DNA from: Paracoccus sulfuroxidans | GTDB taxonomy: Bacteria > Pseudomonadota > Alphaproteobacteria > Rhodobacterales > Rhodobacteraceae | Direction of reading: 5' to 3' | DNA length: 64,000 nt | Assembly (NCBI RefSeq): GCF_007830335.1 | Contig: NZ_VLKU01000006.1 | Span: 191,001 to 255,000, forward strand | Shown: positions 26,511-34,935 of the stretch, piece after piece | How positions within the stretch are numbered: position 1 is the stretch's first letter | How the letters are laid out: each line of letters opens with the position of its first letter | Position numbers and translations under genes: made by a program | Notes under the pieces: generated by a model | The model's database searches: none | Told to the model about the DNA's origin: nothing | Seen by the model: only the letters and a program-made list of their open reading frames with translations

Positions 26511-26885
26511 TCAGGCCTCCCGGTCGACGCTCAGCGGGCCGGGACCGGCGACCGAGAGGTAAAGGAAGATGAAGCAGAACAGGATGGCGGCCACGCCGCC
26601 GTTCTGGGCTGGGAAAAAGCCCTGCGGCCCATGCGCCATGAAATAGGCAAACGCCATGACGCCCGACAGGATGAAGGCGGCGATGCGCGTCTTGAAGCCG
26701 ATCAGAACCAGAAAACCAAGGATCAGCTCAAAGATCCCCGCAATCCAGGCCATCGAGCCGACGGGTGGGCCTTCAGCGGCCGGGAAGCCCAGGATCTTCT
26801 GGACGCCGTAGCTGAAGATGACCAGCCCGGTCACGATCCGAAGCAGGCTGAGGGCGTAAGGGCGGAATTTTTCGATATTTTGCAT
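26511..26885 (-). CDS. DoxX family membrane protein
   Basis: A 124-residue protein with four predicted membrane helices. SLLRIVTGLVIFSYGVQKIL and FELILGFLVLIGFKTRIAAF follow the DoxX pattern. The start at 26885 was chosen because the longer frame runs antiparallel into the MFS coding end. It is the last gene of the LysR/MhqO operon. DoxX proteins are often linked to thiol or redox stress; the role here is unknown. Confidence 0.85.
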   Translation of the reverse strand: MQNIEKFRPYALSLLRIVTGLVIFSYGVQKILGFPAAEGPPVGSMAWIAGIFELILGFLVLIGFKTRIAAFILSGVMAFAYFMAHGPQGFFPAQNGGVAAILFCFIFLYLSVAGPGPLSVDREA

Positions 26886-26910
26886 GGATGTTCCCAGTTC
26901 ACAGCAAGGG

Positions 26911-28491
26911 TTAATGTGGTCGCAAAGCGTGCCGGACGACGGGAGGGTCCGCGTCCAGATGGTATTTGTGCAATTCGGCTTGCTCGAGTTCGTCGGCATG
27001 GGTGGTGCGTTGGTGTTGCCGCTGATGCTCGACCCAGCTTTCCACGATGAAGGCTTCGATGATGTGACCGGGCTCGGCCACGTCTTCCCACACATCCCAG
27101 CGGATGGCGCCGTCGCGTTGCCGGGTCCGGCTGAACTGGCGCAGAAGGGCGACGAATTCGGCCTGATTGGCGGGATCGACGCGATATTCGATCTCGATCA
27201 GAACCGGGCCACGGTCATCGGTGATCGGAACCGCAACGACCGGATCGGCCCAATGATAGGAGGGCGAAAGATCCGTCGCCGCCTCTTTCGGAAGCCGCCA
27301 GCGGAACGCCAGCGCCAGCGCCGCGATCTGGCCCAAGGCGGCGATCACCAGCGCCGTGCGCACCGACGCATTGGACGCGACCGTCCCCCAGATCACACTG
27401 CCCGCCGCCATCGATCCTTGAAAGACCAGCAGATAGATCGCCAGCGCCCGCGCCTTCACCCATCCGGGCGAGGCCATCTGCGCCGCGACGTTCAGCGATG
27501 TCATCATCCCGATCCATGCAAGCCCCGCGACGAACATGACCGCGCCGCCGACCCAAGCATTCGGGATCAGCGCAAGCGACAGCGTCGCCAGCGCGAAAAG
27601 CAGCGTCGAGCCGATCGAGACGGTGTTGGCAGGCACCCGCGTCCGCAGGCGCTTCAGCAACAAGGCCCCGACAATCGCACCGACGCCCATCGCGCCGAGA
27701 AGTGCGCCGTAACCTGCGGCGCTGAGGCCAAGCTCTCGCCGACCGATCAGGGGCAGCATGGCCCAAAGCGCGCTGCCGAAGATGAAGAAGCCAAGGGCGC
27801 GGATCAGGACGACATGCATCGCGGGCGAATAGCGCGCATAGCGGACGCCCGCTTTCATCGCACCCATGAAAAGCTCGGGCGGAAGCTGGCTTTGCTTTGG
27901 TTTGCGGTCCCAACGGTAGATCACGAACAGCACCGCCATCACCGACACGGCGTTCAGCGCGAAAACCGCCGGAATGCCTGCAAGCGCGACAATGACCCCG
28001 CCAAGTGCGGGACCGATGGCGCGCGAGATGTTGATACCAAGGCTGTTCAGCGCAATCGCATCCGGCAAAGCGGGCTTTTCGACCAGCTCCGGCACGATGG
28101 CCTGAAAGATCGGTCCGCTCAGCGCTGCGGCCACGCCCATGAAGAAGGTGGCAATCAGCAGCACCCACGGCGTCGTCAGGTCAAGCGCGGTGGTGACAGC
28201 CAGCAGCGCCGCCGTGATCATGCCCAAGACCTGCGCGCCAAGCAGCATCTTGCGGCGGTCGATGATATCGGCGAGCGCGCCTGCGGGCAGCGACAGGATG
28301 AACATGGGAAGCGTGGTCGCCGCCTGCACCAGCGCCACCATCAGCGGGCTTGGCGACAGCGACGTCATGAGCCAGCCAGAGCCGACATCATTCATCCACG
28401 TCCCGATATTCGAAATGATCGTCGCGATCCAAAGGGCCCGGAAAACCGGATAGCTGAGCGGGCCCTTTGTGGTTTCAGATGCGGTGTTCAT
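26911..28491 (-). CDS. MFS transporter with C-terminal ABM-like domain (MFS_3/EntS-like)
   Basis: A 526-residue transporter: about 11-12 membrane helices over residues 1-410, then a soluble tail (about 420-526) resembling an antibiotic-biosynthesis-monooxygenase (ferredoxin-like) fold, including VLIEIEYRVDP. This two-part layout is known for the MFS_3 family. It is likely an efflux pump for a toxic compound or intermediate handled by the operon. Its start overlaps the stop of the upstream DoxX-like gene (ATGA). Confidence 0.9.
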   Translation of the reverse strand: MNTASETTKGPLSYPVFRALWIATIISNIGTWMNDVGSGWLMTSLSPSPLMVALVQAATTLPMFILSLPAGALADIIDRRKMLLGAQVLGMITAALLAVTTALDLTTPWVLLIATFFMGVAAALSGPIFQAIVPELVEKPALPDAIALNSLGINISRAIGPALGGVIVALAGIPAVFALNAVSVMAVLFVIYRWDRKPKQSQLPPELFMGAMKAGVRYARYSPAMHVVLIRALGFFIFGSALWAMLPLIGRRELGLSAAGYGALLGAMGVGAIVGALLLKRLRTRVPANTVSIGSTLLFALATLSLALIPNAWVGGAVMFVAGLAWIGMMTSLNVAAQMASPGWVKARALAIYLLVFQGSMAAGSVIWGTVASNASVRTALVIAALGQIAALALAFRWRLPKEAATDLSPSYHWADPVVAVPITDDRGPVLIEIEYRVDPANQAEFVALLRQFSRTRQRDGAIRWDVWEDVAEPGHIIEAFIVESWVEHQRQHQRTTHADELEQAELHKYHLDADPPVVRHALRPH

Positions 28492-28901
28492 ACGTCTCTT
28501 TCACGGTGCCAGAAAATCGCGACGATCATCAGACCGCCAAGCAGCCCGATATGTTCCATGAACGTGTTGCGGTCATGGAAGCGTGCCGTCGCATCGGCGA
28601 TGTCCCAGTAACGATGCGCGATCAGGGTCGCGGCGGTGGTGAAGACGCCCAAGGCCCCCGCGCCGAGCCACGCCATCCGGCCCCAGATCACCAGAAGCGA
28701 TCCGCCGATCTGGACGAGCACGGTTGCGGCGACGACCAGCCATGCGGGCTCCAGCCCGAAATGCTGCGCCTCGCCCAAGGCGCCCGGCAGGTTGCCGAGC
28801 TTTTCGAACCCGCTGAGCCAGAAGGGCCATGTCAGCAGGATCGCGGCGACGCGCGCAAACCAGCGCGCGTCGAGAAGATTGGAAACGAAGGTTGGCGTCA
28901 T
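28488..28901 (-). CDS. DoxX-like membrane protein
   Basis: A 137-residue, four-helix membrane protein. WPFWLSGFEKLGNLPGALGE and the following VLVQIGGSLLVIWG match DoxX/DoxD-like proteins. The start at 28901 (MTPTFVSNLL) avoids overlapping the amidohydrolase end at 28904; a start six codons upstream is possible. It is tightly coupled to the MFS gene. Confidence 0.82.
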   Translation of the reverse strand: MTPTFVSNLLDARWFARVAAILLTWPFWLSGFEKLGNLPGALGEAQHFGLEPAWLVVAATVLVQIGGSLLVIWGRMAWLGAGALGVFTTAATLIAHRYWDIADATARFHDRNTFMEHIGLLGGLMIVAIFWHRERDV

Positions 28902-28903
28902 GG

Positions 28904-30853
28904 TCAGACCATCCAGCAAGAGCAGCCGAAGGATCCCCAGAAGGTCCGGGCATCGCGGGCGGGCACATTCGCGCCAAGGGCGGCGGCGTGGTCATGGCCG
29001 TGGACACCACAGCTTGACGCGCAACCGCAGGCGGCGGCGAATTTGGTCGCGGTCCCCTGATCCTTTTCGGCGCTGCGATAATAGCCGCCGAACTGACGCA
29101 CGGGCGACCAGTCGGGCATCGGCGCGGGCAGGTCGGGGGCCATCGGGCGGAAGTCGCCGTCGCCATGCACGACCTTGCCGCCAAGCACGGTCAGCACCGC
29201 GCGCAGATGCGCGATCTCTGCCTCGGGGACCGAGAAGTAATCGTCCGACAGCAGCGCGAGATCGGCAAGCTGGCCTTCCTTGATCTGGCCTTTCTTCCCC
29301 TGCTCGCGCGAGAACCAGGTATTCGCTTCGGTCCAGAGACGCAGCGCGGTGTCGCGATCCAGACGGTTCGCCGCCGGGTAAAGCTTCAGCCCGCCCACGG
29401 TTGACGACGTGACCAGCCACGACAGCGACACCCACGGGTTATAGCTTGCGACCCGCGTCGCGTCCGTGCCCGCGCCGACCGGCAGACCGGCCTCCATCAT
29501 GCGCTTGATCGGCGGCGTATGCTCGGCCTCTTTCGCGCCGTAGCGTTCGACGAAATATTCGCCCTGATAGGCCATGCGGTGCTGAACCGCGATGCCGCCG
29601 CCAAGGGCTGCAATGCGGTCGATGTTGCGTTCGCTGATCGTCTCGGCATGGTCGAAGAACCAGTTGATACCGGTGAAGGGGATGTCCTTGTTCACCTTTT
29701 CAAAGACGTTCAACGCCCGGTCAATCGTCTGGTCATAGGTCGCGTGCAGACGCCAGGGCCAACGGTTTTCGGCCAGCAGTCGGACGACCGGCTCCAGATC
29801 GCTTTCCATATTCGGCGGCATCTCGGGACGCTCGAAACGGAAATCCTCGAAATCGGCGGCGGAATAGACCAGCATCTCGCCCGCGCCATTATGGCGATAG
29901 GTGTCGTCGCCCTGACCCGGCTTGATCATCTTGACCCAATTCGAGAAGTCCTGAAGCTCTTCCTTGGGCTTTTGCGTGAAGAGGTTGTAGTTGATGCGGA
30001 CGGTCATATCGCCGTCCTCATGCAGCTTCTGGATGACCTCGTAATCGTCGGGGTAGTTCTGGAACCCGCCACCCGCATCGATGACCGAGGTGACGCCCAA
30101 CCCGTTCAGCTCGCGCATGAAATGGCGGGTCGAGTTCAGCGCATAGTCCTGATCAAGCTTCGGCCCCTTGGCGAGCGTCGCATAAAGGATCGTCGCATTC
30201 GGCTGCGCCAGCAGCAGGCCCGTGGGGTTGCCCTTGGCGTCGCGCTGAATTTCTCCACCCGGAGGGTTCGGCGTGTCCTTGGTGTAGCCCACGACGCGCA
30301 GGGCGGCCGCATTCAGCAGCGCGCGGTCGTAAAGATGCAGGATGAAGACCGGGGTGTCGGGCGCGACGGCGTTCAGCTCATCCAGGGTCGGCAGGCGTTT
30401 TTCGGCGAACTGGTTTTCGGTAAAGCCGCCGACCACGCGCACCCATTGCGGGGCAGGGGTCTTTGCCACCTGTTCCTTCAGCATGCGCATGGCTTCGGCA
30501 AGGCTCGGCACGCCGTCCCAACGCAGTTCCATATTGTAGTTGAGGCCGCCGCGAATGATGTGGGTGTGGCTGTCGATGAGGCCCGGGATCATGCGGCGAC
30601 CGCCTGCATCGATCATCTCGGCCTCGGGGGCGGCGGCGCGAACCTCGGCCTCGGATCCGACGGCAAGGAACTTGCCATCCCGGATCGCAACCGCTTCGGC
30701 GACCGGGTTCTGGCGGTCCATCGTCGTGACTTTGGCATTCACGATAATCAGGTCTTTGTCGGGCATCGAAGTCTCCTGCGCGTGAGCTTTGGCGGAATAG
30801 AGAAGCGAGGTTGCGGCAGCACCGGCGAGCGTTTGTCGGCGTGACAATTTCAT
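28904..30853 (-). CDS. Tat-exported amidohydrolase (YtcJ-like) with Cys-rich tail
   Basis: A 649-residue metal-dependent amidohydrolase. The N-terminus MKLSRRQTLAGAAATSLL is a Tat signal with AHA cleavage. IDSHTHIIRGG carries the metal-binding HxH (about residue 91), and a C-terminal GAGTDATR supplies the Asp. The extreme C-terminus has an unusual Cys/His cluster (CGCASSCGVHGHDH, then GCSCW at the end). The ATG at 30853 is the natural start since the longer frame lacks a signal. It sits in the MhqO operon; substrate unknown, but an amide, lactone or cyclic ester in the periplasm is likely. Confidence 0.88.
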   Translation of the reverse strand: MKLSRRQTLAGAAATSLLYSAKAHAQETSMPDKDLIIVNAKVTTMDRQNPVAEAVAIRDGKFLAVGSEAEVRAAAPEAEMIDAGGRRMIPGLIDSHTHIIRGGLNYNMELRWDGVPSLAEAMRMLKEQVAKTPAPQWVRVVGGFTENQFAEKRLPTLDELNAVAPDTPVFILHLYDRALLNAAALRVVGYTKDTPNPPGGEIQRDAKGNPTGLLLAQPNATILYATLAKGPKLDQDYALNSTRHFMRELNGLGVTSVIDAGGGFQNYPDDYEVIQKLHEDGDMTVRINYNLFTQKPKEELQDFSNWVKMIKPGQGDDTYRHNGAGEMLVYSAADFEDFRFERPEMPPNMESDLEPVVRLLAENRWPWRLHATYDQTIDRALNVFEKVNKDIPFTGINWFFDHAETISERNIDRIAALGGGIAVQHRMAYQGEYFVERYGAKEAEHTPPIKRMMEAGLPVGAGTDATRVASYNPWVSLSWLVTSSTVGGLKLYPAANRLDRDTALRLWTEANTWFSREQGKKGQIKEGQLADLALLSDDYFSVPEAEIAHLRAVLTVLGGKVVHGDGDFRPMAPDLPAPMPDWSPVRQFGGYYRSAEKDQGTATKFAAACGCASSCGVHGHDHAAALGANVPARDARTFWGSFGCSCWMV

Positions 30854-30864
30854 CGGTCCTCCTC

Positions 30865-31554
30865 TCAGGCTGCTTGGGGGGTGGTCGGGGAGGGGCCGCT
30901 GTGGACCGCAAGGACGGCCAGCGCGACCAGCGGGGGAATCAAATAGCCCCAAAGGCCCACAAGGACATAGGCCCCGGCGGCCAGCGCACAGCCCAGGGCA
31001 AAGACCACGACCGCAATCAGGAAACGCGCCATGCGCGCCTTGATCACGGCGGGGTCTTCCTTGGCTTGCGGGTACATGAGCAGCGCCAGATCCAGCATGA
31101 TCTGGGTGGTCGTGCCAGTCATCAGGGTCGTGGGCGGCGCGTCCTTTAGGTGGACACGGTGAATACCGTTTTGGATCGCCATGGCGGCGACCAGCAGCAT
31201 TCCGGTCACGATCAGCGCCGAGCTGTCAGGCACGCTGAAGGGGCCGTGGTTGATGGCGATGGCGGCGGCAAGCGCGAACAGCAGCACCTTGACGACCAGC
31301 ATGGTCCGCATGGCGCGATGCTCTGACGCGGCCAGCCGCAGCATGATCGAGCGGCTGATCAGAATCGTGACGCAAAAGACCGGCAGCGCCAGAAGCTTGG
31401 CGAAAATGCCGGTGCTGCCATTGGCCAGTGCATCGCCGATCATCACGAAGTTGCCGGTGACATGGGCGGTGAAGAGGTTCTGCAAGGTCAGAAAGCCGAT
31501 GGTATCGACATAGCCGCCGTTGAAGCTCAGAAGCATGGGAACGGAGTTTTTCAT
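30865..31554 (-). CDS. DUF1275 (YoaK-like) membrane protein
   Basis: A 229-residue integral membrane protein with about six helices. FNGGYVDTIGFLTLQNLFTAHVTGN is characteristic of DUF1275. The ATG at 31554 gives the standard family N-terminus. It lies 11 nt before the amidohydrolase gene and in the same operon. The function of the family is not established. Confidence 0.9.
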   Translation of the reverse strand: MKNSVPMLLSFNGGYVDTIGFLTLQNLFTAHVTGNFVMIGDALANGSTGIFAKLLALPVFCVTILISRSIMLRLAASEHRAMRTMLVVKVLLFALAAAIAINHGPFSVPDSSALIVTGMLLVAAMAIQNGIHRVHLKDAPPTTLMTGTTTQIMLDLALLMYPQAKEDPAVIKARMARFLIAVVVFALGCALAAGAYVLVGLWGYLIPPLVALAVLAVHSGPSPTTPQAA

Positions 31555-31636
31555 CGACAGGGCCTTTCTTTGCCATCCACTGGTTTGCGCTCGCGCAAAC
31601 GTCCCCGACGCAGAACGCCGGGGACGTTTCCAAGGA

Positions 31637-32332
31637 TCAAACGTCTTTGGCGGGATTCGGTGCCAGACGCTTGCCGTTGTATTTGCTGCGCGAGGGGGCC
31701 TTGTGGACCATGGTCGCGGCGTAATCGACGCCCATGCCGTAAGCGCCCGCATGTTCGGCCACGACCGCGATGGTTGCGTCATAGGTTTCCTTGCGGGCCC
31801 AATCGCGCTGCCATTCCAGCAGCACTTGTAGCCAGGTCACCGGGATAACGCCCGCCTGAACCATCCGCTCCATCGCCCATTGATGGGCTTCGGCGGTGGT
31901 GCCGCCCGAGGCATCGGCAACCATATAGATCTCGTAATCGGTGTCCTTCATTGCCGACAGCGCGAAGGTCAGGTTGCAAACCTCGGTCCAGAGACCCGCG
32001 ACGACGATCTTCTTGCGGCCTTCGGCTGCGCCTTTCGCCAGCGAGTCGCGGACGTTCTGATCATCCCAGGAGTTCATCGAGGTCCGCTCAAGAATGGTGG
32101 CATCGGGCAGGACATCCAGGATCTCGGGGAAGGTTTCGCCCGAGAAGCTTGAAGTTTCGACGGTGGTGATCGTGGTCGGGATGTTGAAGATCCGGGCGGA
32201 TTTCGCCAGACCGACGACGTTGTTCTTCAGCACCTGGCGGTCGATCGACTGGACGCCGAAGGCCATCTGCGGCTGCTGGTCGATGATGATGAGCTGGCTG
32301 TTTTCGGGGGTCAGAACTTCAAGATTCGACAT
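31637..32332 (-). CDS. Isochorismatase family hydrolase
   Basis: A 231-residue cysteine hydrolase of the isochorismatase superfamily (nicotinamidase-like, YcaC-like). The catalytic triad can be placed as Asp in IIIDQQPQMAFG (about residue 18), Lys in the GRKKIVVAGLWTE stretch, and Cys in TEVCNLTFAL (about residue 117). Family members cleave amides or vinyl ethers. The start at 32332 has an AGGAAG leader. It lies within the MhqO operon, 26 nt after XapX. Confidence 0.9.
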   Translation of the reverse strand: MSNLEVLTPENSQLIIIDQQPQMAFGVQSIDRQVLKNNVVGLAKSARIFNIPTTITTVETSSFSGETFPEILDVLPDATILERTSMNSWDDQNVRDSLAKGAAEGRKKIVVAGLWTEVCNLTFALSAMKDTDYEIYMVADASGGTTAEAHQWAMERMVQAGVIPVTWLQVLLEWQRDWARKETYDATIAVVAEHAGAYGMGVDYAATMVHKAPSRSKYNGKRLAPNPAKDV

Positions 32333-32358
32333 GGTGTTTTCTTCCTGTGTGAAAGGGA

Positions 32359-32610
32359 TCAGCTGTTTTTGCGGTCTGCCGCGTCGTTCAGACGGGCGGC
32401 GGTCGAGAAGGATTTTTCGTGCAGGCAGGACTGGACGACATTTTTGTCGCCACGCAGCCATTGAACCGCCGCCTCACCCGCCAGAATTCCCAGAAGGCCC
32501 AGCAGCGCGATGATTGGCGGCGCTGGCGATTTCACCGCCAGCAGGCCGTAGATGACGCCGATGCCAAGCCCGACGGCAAGGGACAGGATATAGGGGGTGT
32601 AAGACGGCAT
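32359..32610 (-). CDS. XapX domain-containing membrane protein
   Basis: An 83-residue protein with two membrane helices. VKSPAPPIIALLGLLGILAG is the XapX (DUF1427) signature. AAGAGGA precedes the ATG at 32610. XapX genes are commonly found next to isochorismatase-like hydrolases, as here, but no biochemical role is known. The C-terminal ~30 residues are hydrophilic and not conserved. Confidence 0.88.
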   Translation of the reverse strand: MPSYTPYILSLAVGLGIGVIYGLLAVKSPAPPIIALLGLLGILAGEAAVQWLRGDKNVVQSCLHEKSFSTAARLNDAADRKNS

Positions 32611-32639
32611 CTTGTTCCTCTTGTCTGCAAGCCCGCGCC

Positions 32640-33572
32640 TTAATTGCCAAGCGGGGGCAGGTTCTGCTGGATCTGGTCGCGATAGGGCGCGTATTTCGAC
32701 GGAAGCTTCAGCGCCTCGCCCAGATGCGCGGTGTCCTCGTCCCGGTCGAAGCCCGGTTCATTCGTGGCGATCTCGAACAGGACGCCACCCGGCGTGCGGA
32801 AATAGATCGCCCAGAAATAGTCGCGGTCGATGACGGGGGTGACCTGATAGCCGGTGTCCATCAGCGCCTTGCGCACCTCAAGCTGCGCGGCCCGGTCTTC
32901 GACGGCGAAGGCGATGTGATGGACCGATCCGGCACCCTGGCGGGCGAACTGGCTGCTGGGCAGCGCTTCCAGGTCGATCGTGTCGGCGCCATTGCCGCCC
33001 GGCATGATCAGCCGCGTGGTGTCGCCGCGCTTTTCAGCTTCCTCATAGCCCATGAATTTCAGCAGTTCGGCGGTCGCCCCGATATCCTGCAGGCGCATGT
33101 TCGCGCCGCTGAAGCCGCGGATCGCTTCGGCCTCGGCCACGCCATTGCCGGTCCAGCCGGTGCGGGCGTCATCCTCGGCCTCGATCAGGGCGAAACCATC
33201 GCCATCCGGACCCTGAAAGCGCAGGCGGTTCGCGCCGAAGCTTTGATCCTGCGAAAGGCCGCTGACGCCATAGGCCGTCAGGCGATCTTTCCAGTACCCC
33301 AGCGTGCACTTCGGAACCGCGAACTGGGTCTCGCTCACTTCACCGACGCCGGCGCGGCCCTGCATCATATTGGGGAAGGGGAAATAGGTCATCACGGTGC
33401 CGGGGGTGCCGACCTCATCGCCGTAATAGAGGTGATAGACGCTGGGCTCGTCAAAGTTGACGGTCTGCTTCACGCGGCGCAGGCCCAGCACATTCGTGAA
33501 AAATCCGTTGTTTTCCTGCGCATCTGCCGCCATCGAGGTGACGTGGTGCAGGCCTTTGATCTGATGAAGCAT
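32640..33572 (-). CDS. VOC-family ring-cleaving dioxygenase (MhqO-like)
   Basis: A 310-residue protein with two vicinal-oxygen-chelate repeats. The first starts MLHQIKGLHHVTSMAADAQE, the second near GSVHHIAFAVED (about 215). Metal ligands would be His in HHVT and HHIA and Glu in VLFEIATNEP. This is the MhqO group, which in Bacillus responds to hydroquinones and azo compounds. As first gene of an eight-gene operon divergent from a LysR gene, it suggests detoxification or use of a quinol. The longer upstream frame was rejected; the start at 33572 follows a GGGGA leader. Confidence 0.9.
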   Translation of the reverse strand: MLHQIKGLHHVTSMAADAQENNGFFTNVLGLRRVKQTVNFDEPSVYHLYYGDEVGTPGTVMTYFPFPNMMQGRAGVGEVSETQFAVPKCTLGYWKDRLTAYGVSGLSQDQSFGANRLRFQGPDGDGFALIEAEDDARTGWTGNGVAEAEAIRGFSGANMRLQDIGATAELLKFMGYEEAEKRGDTTRLIMPGGNGADTIDLEALPSSQFARQGAGSVHHIAFAVEDRAAQLEVRKALMDTGYQVTPVIDRDYFWAIYFRTPGGVLFEIATNEPGFDRDEDTAHLGEALKLPSKYAPYRDQIQQNLPPLGN

Positions 33573-33630
33573 CCCATTCCCCTTTTCCTGAGGCGCGTTG
33601 CCTCGTTCGCTTATGAGGAAGATAGAACCG

Positions 33631-33692
33631 TTGATAATTGCATAGAATTGCAATAAAACTGTCGAGTGTATTCCGCTTGGTGCAATAATCAA
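33631..33692. promoter_or_regulatory. Inverted-repeat regulatory region between mhqO-like and lysR genes
   Basis: TTGATAATTGCA (33631-33642) and TGCAATAATCAA (33681-33692) form a 12-bp inverted repeat with one mismatch, 38 bp apart. ATTGCAAT (33647-33654) lies between. The right arm reaches the lysR start codon. This looks like paired LysR recognition and activation sites. Confidence 0.55.
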
Positions 33693-34591
33693 TGGATGAG
33701 CTGAAAGCCCTCAAAACCTTCCTTCTGGCGGCCGAGCGCAAGAATTTCGCGCAGGTCGCGCGTGAACTGGGTGCGACCCCGGCCTCGGTCACGCGCACCA
33801 TTGCCGCGCTTGAGCATAGTCTGGGCGTCCAGCTTTTCGTGCGCACGACGCGGCAGGTGTCGCTGACGAATGACGGGGCCAGCTTTGCGGCGCGCATCTC
33901 GCCCGCCATCCGCTCGCTGGAGGAGGCGCGGACGGATATCCTGAACGCCCATAAGGCCGATGAGGGGCTGTTGCGGATCAACGCGCCGATGTCGCTGGGG
34001 CAGAAGGTCCTGCCGCAGATCATCGGCGGCTTTCGCGAGCTTTATCCCAAGATCGACGTGCAGATCGTCCTGACCGACCATTTTCTGGACGTCATTGATG
34101 AGGATTTCGACCTTGCGGTCCGGATTTCCGGCCCGCCCTCGGACAAGTTCACGATCTGGCGCAAGATCTGCGTCATTCGCCGCATTCTTGTGACCGCGCC
34201 GGGCACCCGTTGGGCCAGCGTGACCCACCCGTCCGAATTGTCGCCGGATGGTTGCCTTGCCTTCAGCGGCAGCAGCAACAATGAGCAATGGCAGCTGACC
34301 GATGGCAAGGCCAGCTACACGGTCGAGGCCGGGCATGGCATCAGCGCCAATAACGGCGATGTTCTGGCACGGCTGGCCGCTGACGGGGCGGGCGTGACCA
34401 TGCTGCCCGTCTTCATCGTGGCCGAGCTGATCCGGCAGGGACGCCTGGTCCAGATCCTGCCGCAATGGCAGCCGCCAGAGCTGTGGCTGACGCTGTTCTA
34501 TCCGCCCTATCATTCGCTTCCTCCGCGTATCGCTTCGTTTTCGAACTATTTCGAGCAACAGATCTCGCCTCTGGTCATGGCCATCGAGTGA
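33692..34591 (+). CDS. LysR family regulator of the MhqO operon
   Basis: A 299-residue LysR regulator, CrgA/PecT-like. The helix-turn-helix spans about 17-40 (FAQVARELGATPASVTRTIA) and the effector domain follows. The ATG overlaps a likely operator arm, and no ribosome site is evident, so a leaderless mRNA is possible. It is divergent from the MhqO operon. Confidence 0.9.
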   Translation: MDELKALKTFLLAAERKNFAQVARELGATPASVTRTIAALEHSLGVQLFVRTTRQVSLTNDGASFAARISPAIRSLEEARTDILNAHKADEGLLRINAPMSLGQKVLPQIIGGFRELYPKIDVQIVLTDHFLDVIDEDFDLAVRISGPPSDKFTIWRKICVIRRILVTAPGTRWASVTHPSELSPDGCLAFSGSSNNEQWQLTDGKASYTVEAGHGISANNGDVLARLAADGAGVTMLPVFIVAELIRQGRLVQILPQWQPPELWLTLFYPPYHSLPPRIASFSNYFEQQISPLVMAIE

Positions 34592-34595
34592 CCCG

Positions 34596-34931
34596 TCACG
34601 TCAGCGCCATGGCCAGCAGCAGCCGGGCCGGGTGTGACCCGGTGTTGCGGATCTGGCGCGGCTCATCGGGGGCGATGCGGCAGGAATCATGCAGGCGCAG
34701 AAGATGGGTCTCGGTGCCGTTCGAGATTTCGACCTCACCTTCGACGACCACATAGAACTTCTCCGCGCCAGAAGAGGACAGCGTGATCCCCCCGCCCGGC
34801 TGGATCGTCGACAGGGCCAGCCACATCGTATCGGCAGGCCCCGCCTCTTTCCCCTGAAGCCGCAGCATGGTCATCTGGGAATGGCCGGGCGCCTGATATG
34901 CGGGCGCCTCGGCAATGCGGGTGACATGCAT
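34596..34931 (-). CDS. Cupin domain protein
   Basis: A 111-residue single cupin. EKFYVVVEGEVEISNG is cupin motif 1, lacking the usual paired His, and the second motif near HDSCRIAPDEPRQIRN also departs from the canonical metal set, so metal binding is uncertain. It is the last gene of the LacI-controlled operon, 4 nt after the MDR oxidoreductase gene. Role unknown; it might be a sensor or isomerase for a pathway intermediate. Confidence 0.8.
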   Translation of the reverse strand: MHVTRIAEAPAYQAPGHSQMTMLRLQGKEAGPADTMWLALSTIQPGGGITLSSSGAEKFYVVVEGEVEISNGTETHLLRLHDSCRIAPDEPRQIRNTGSHPARLLLAMALT

Positions 34932-34935
34932 GGCT

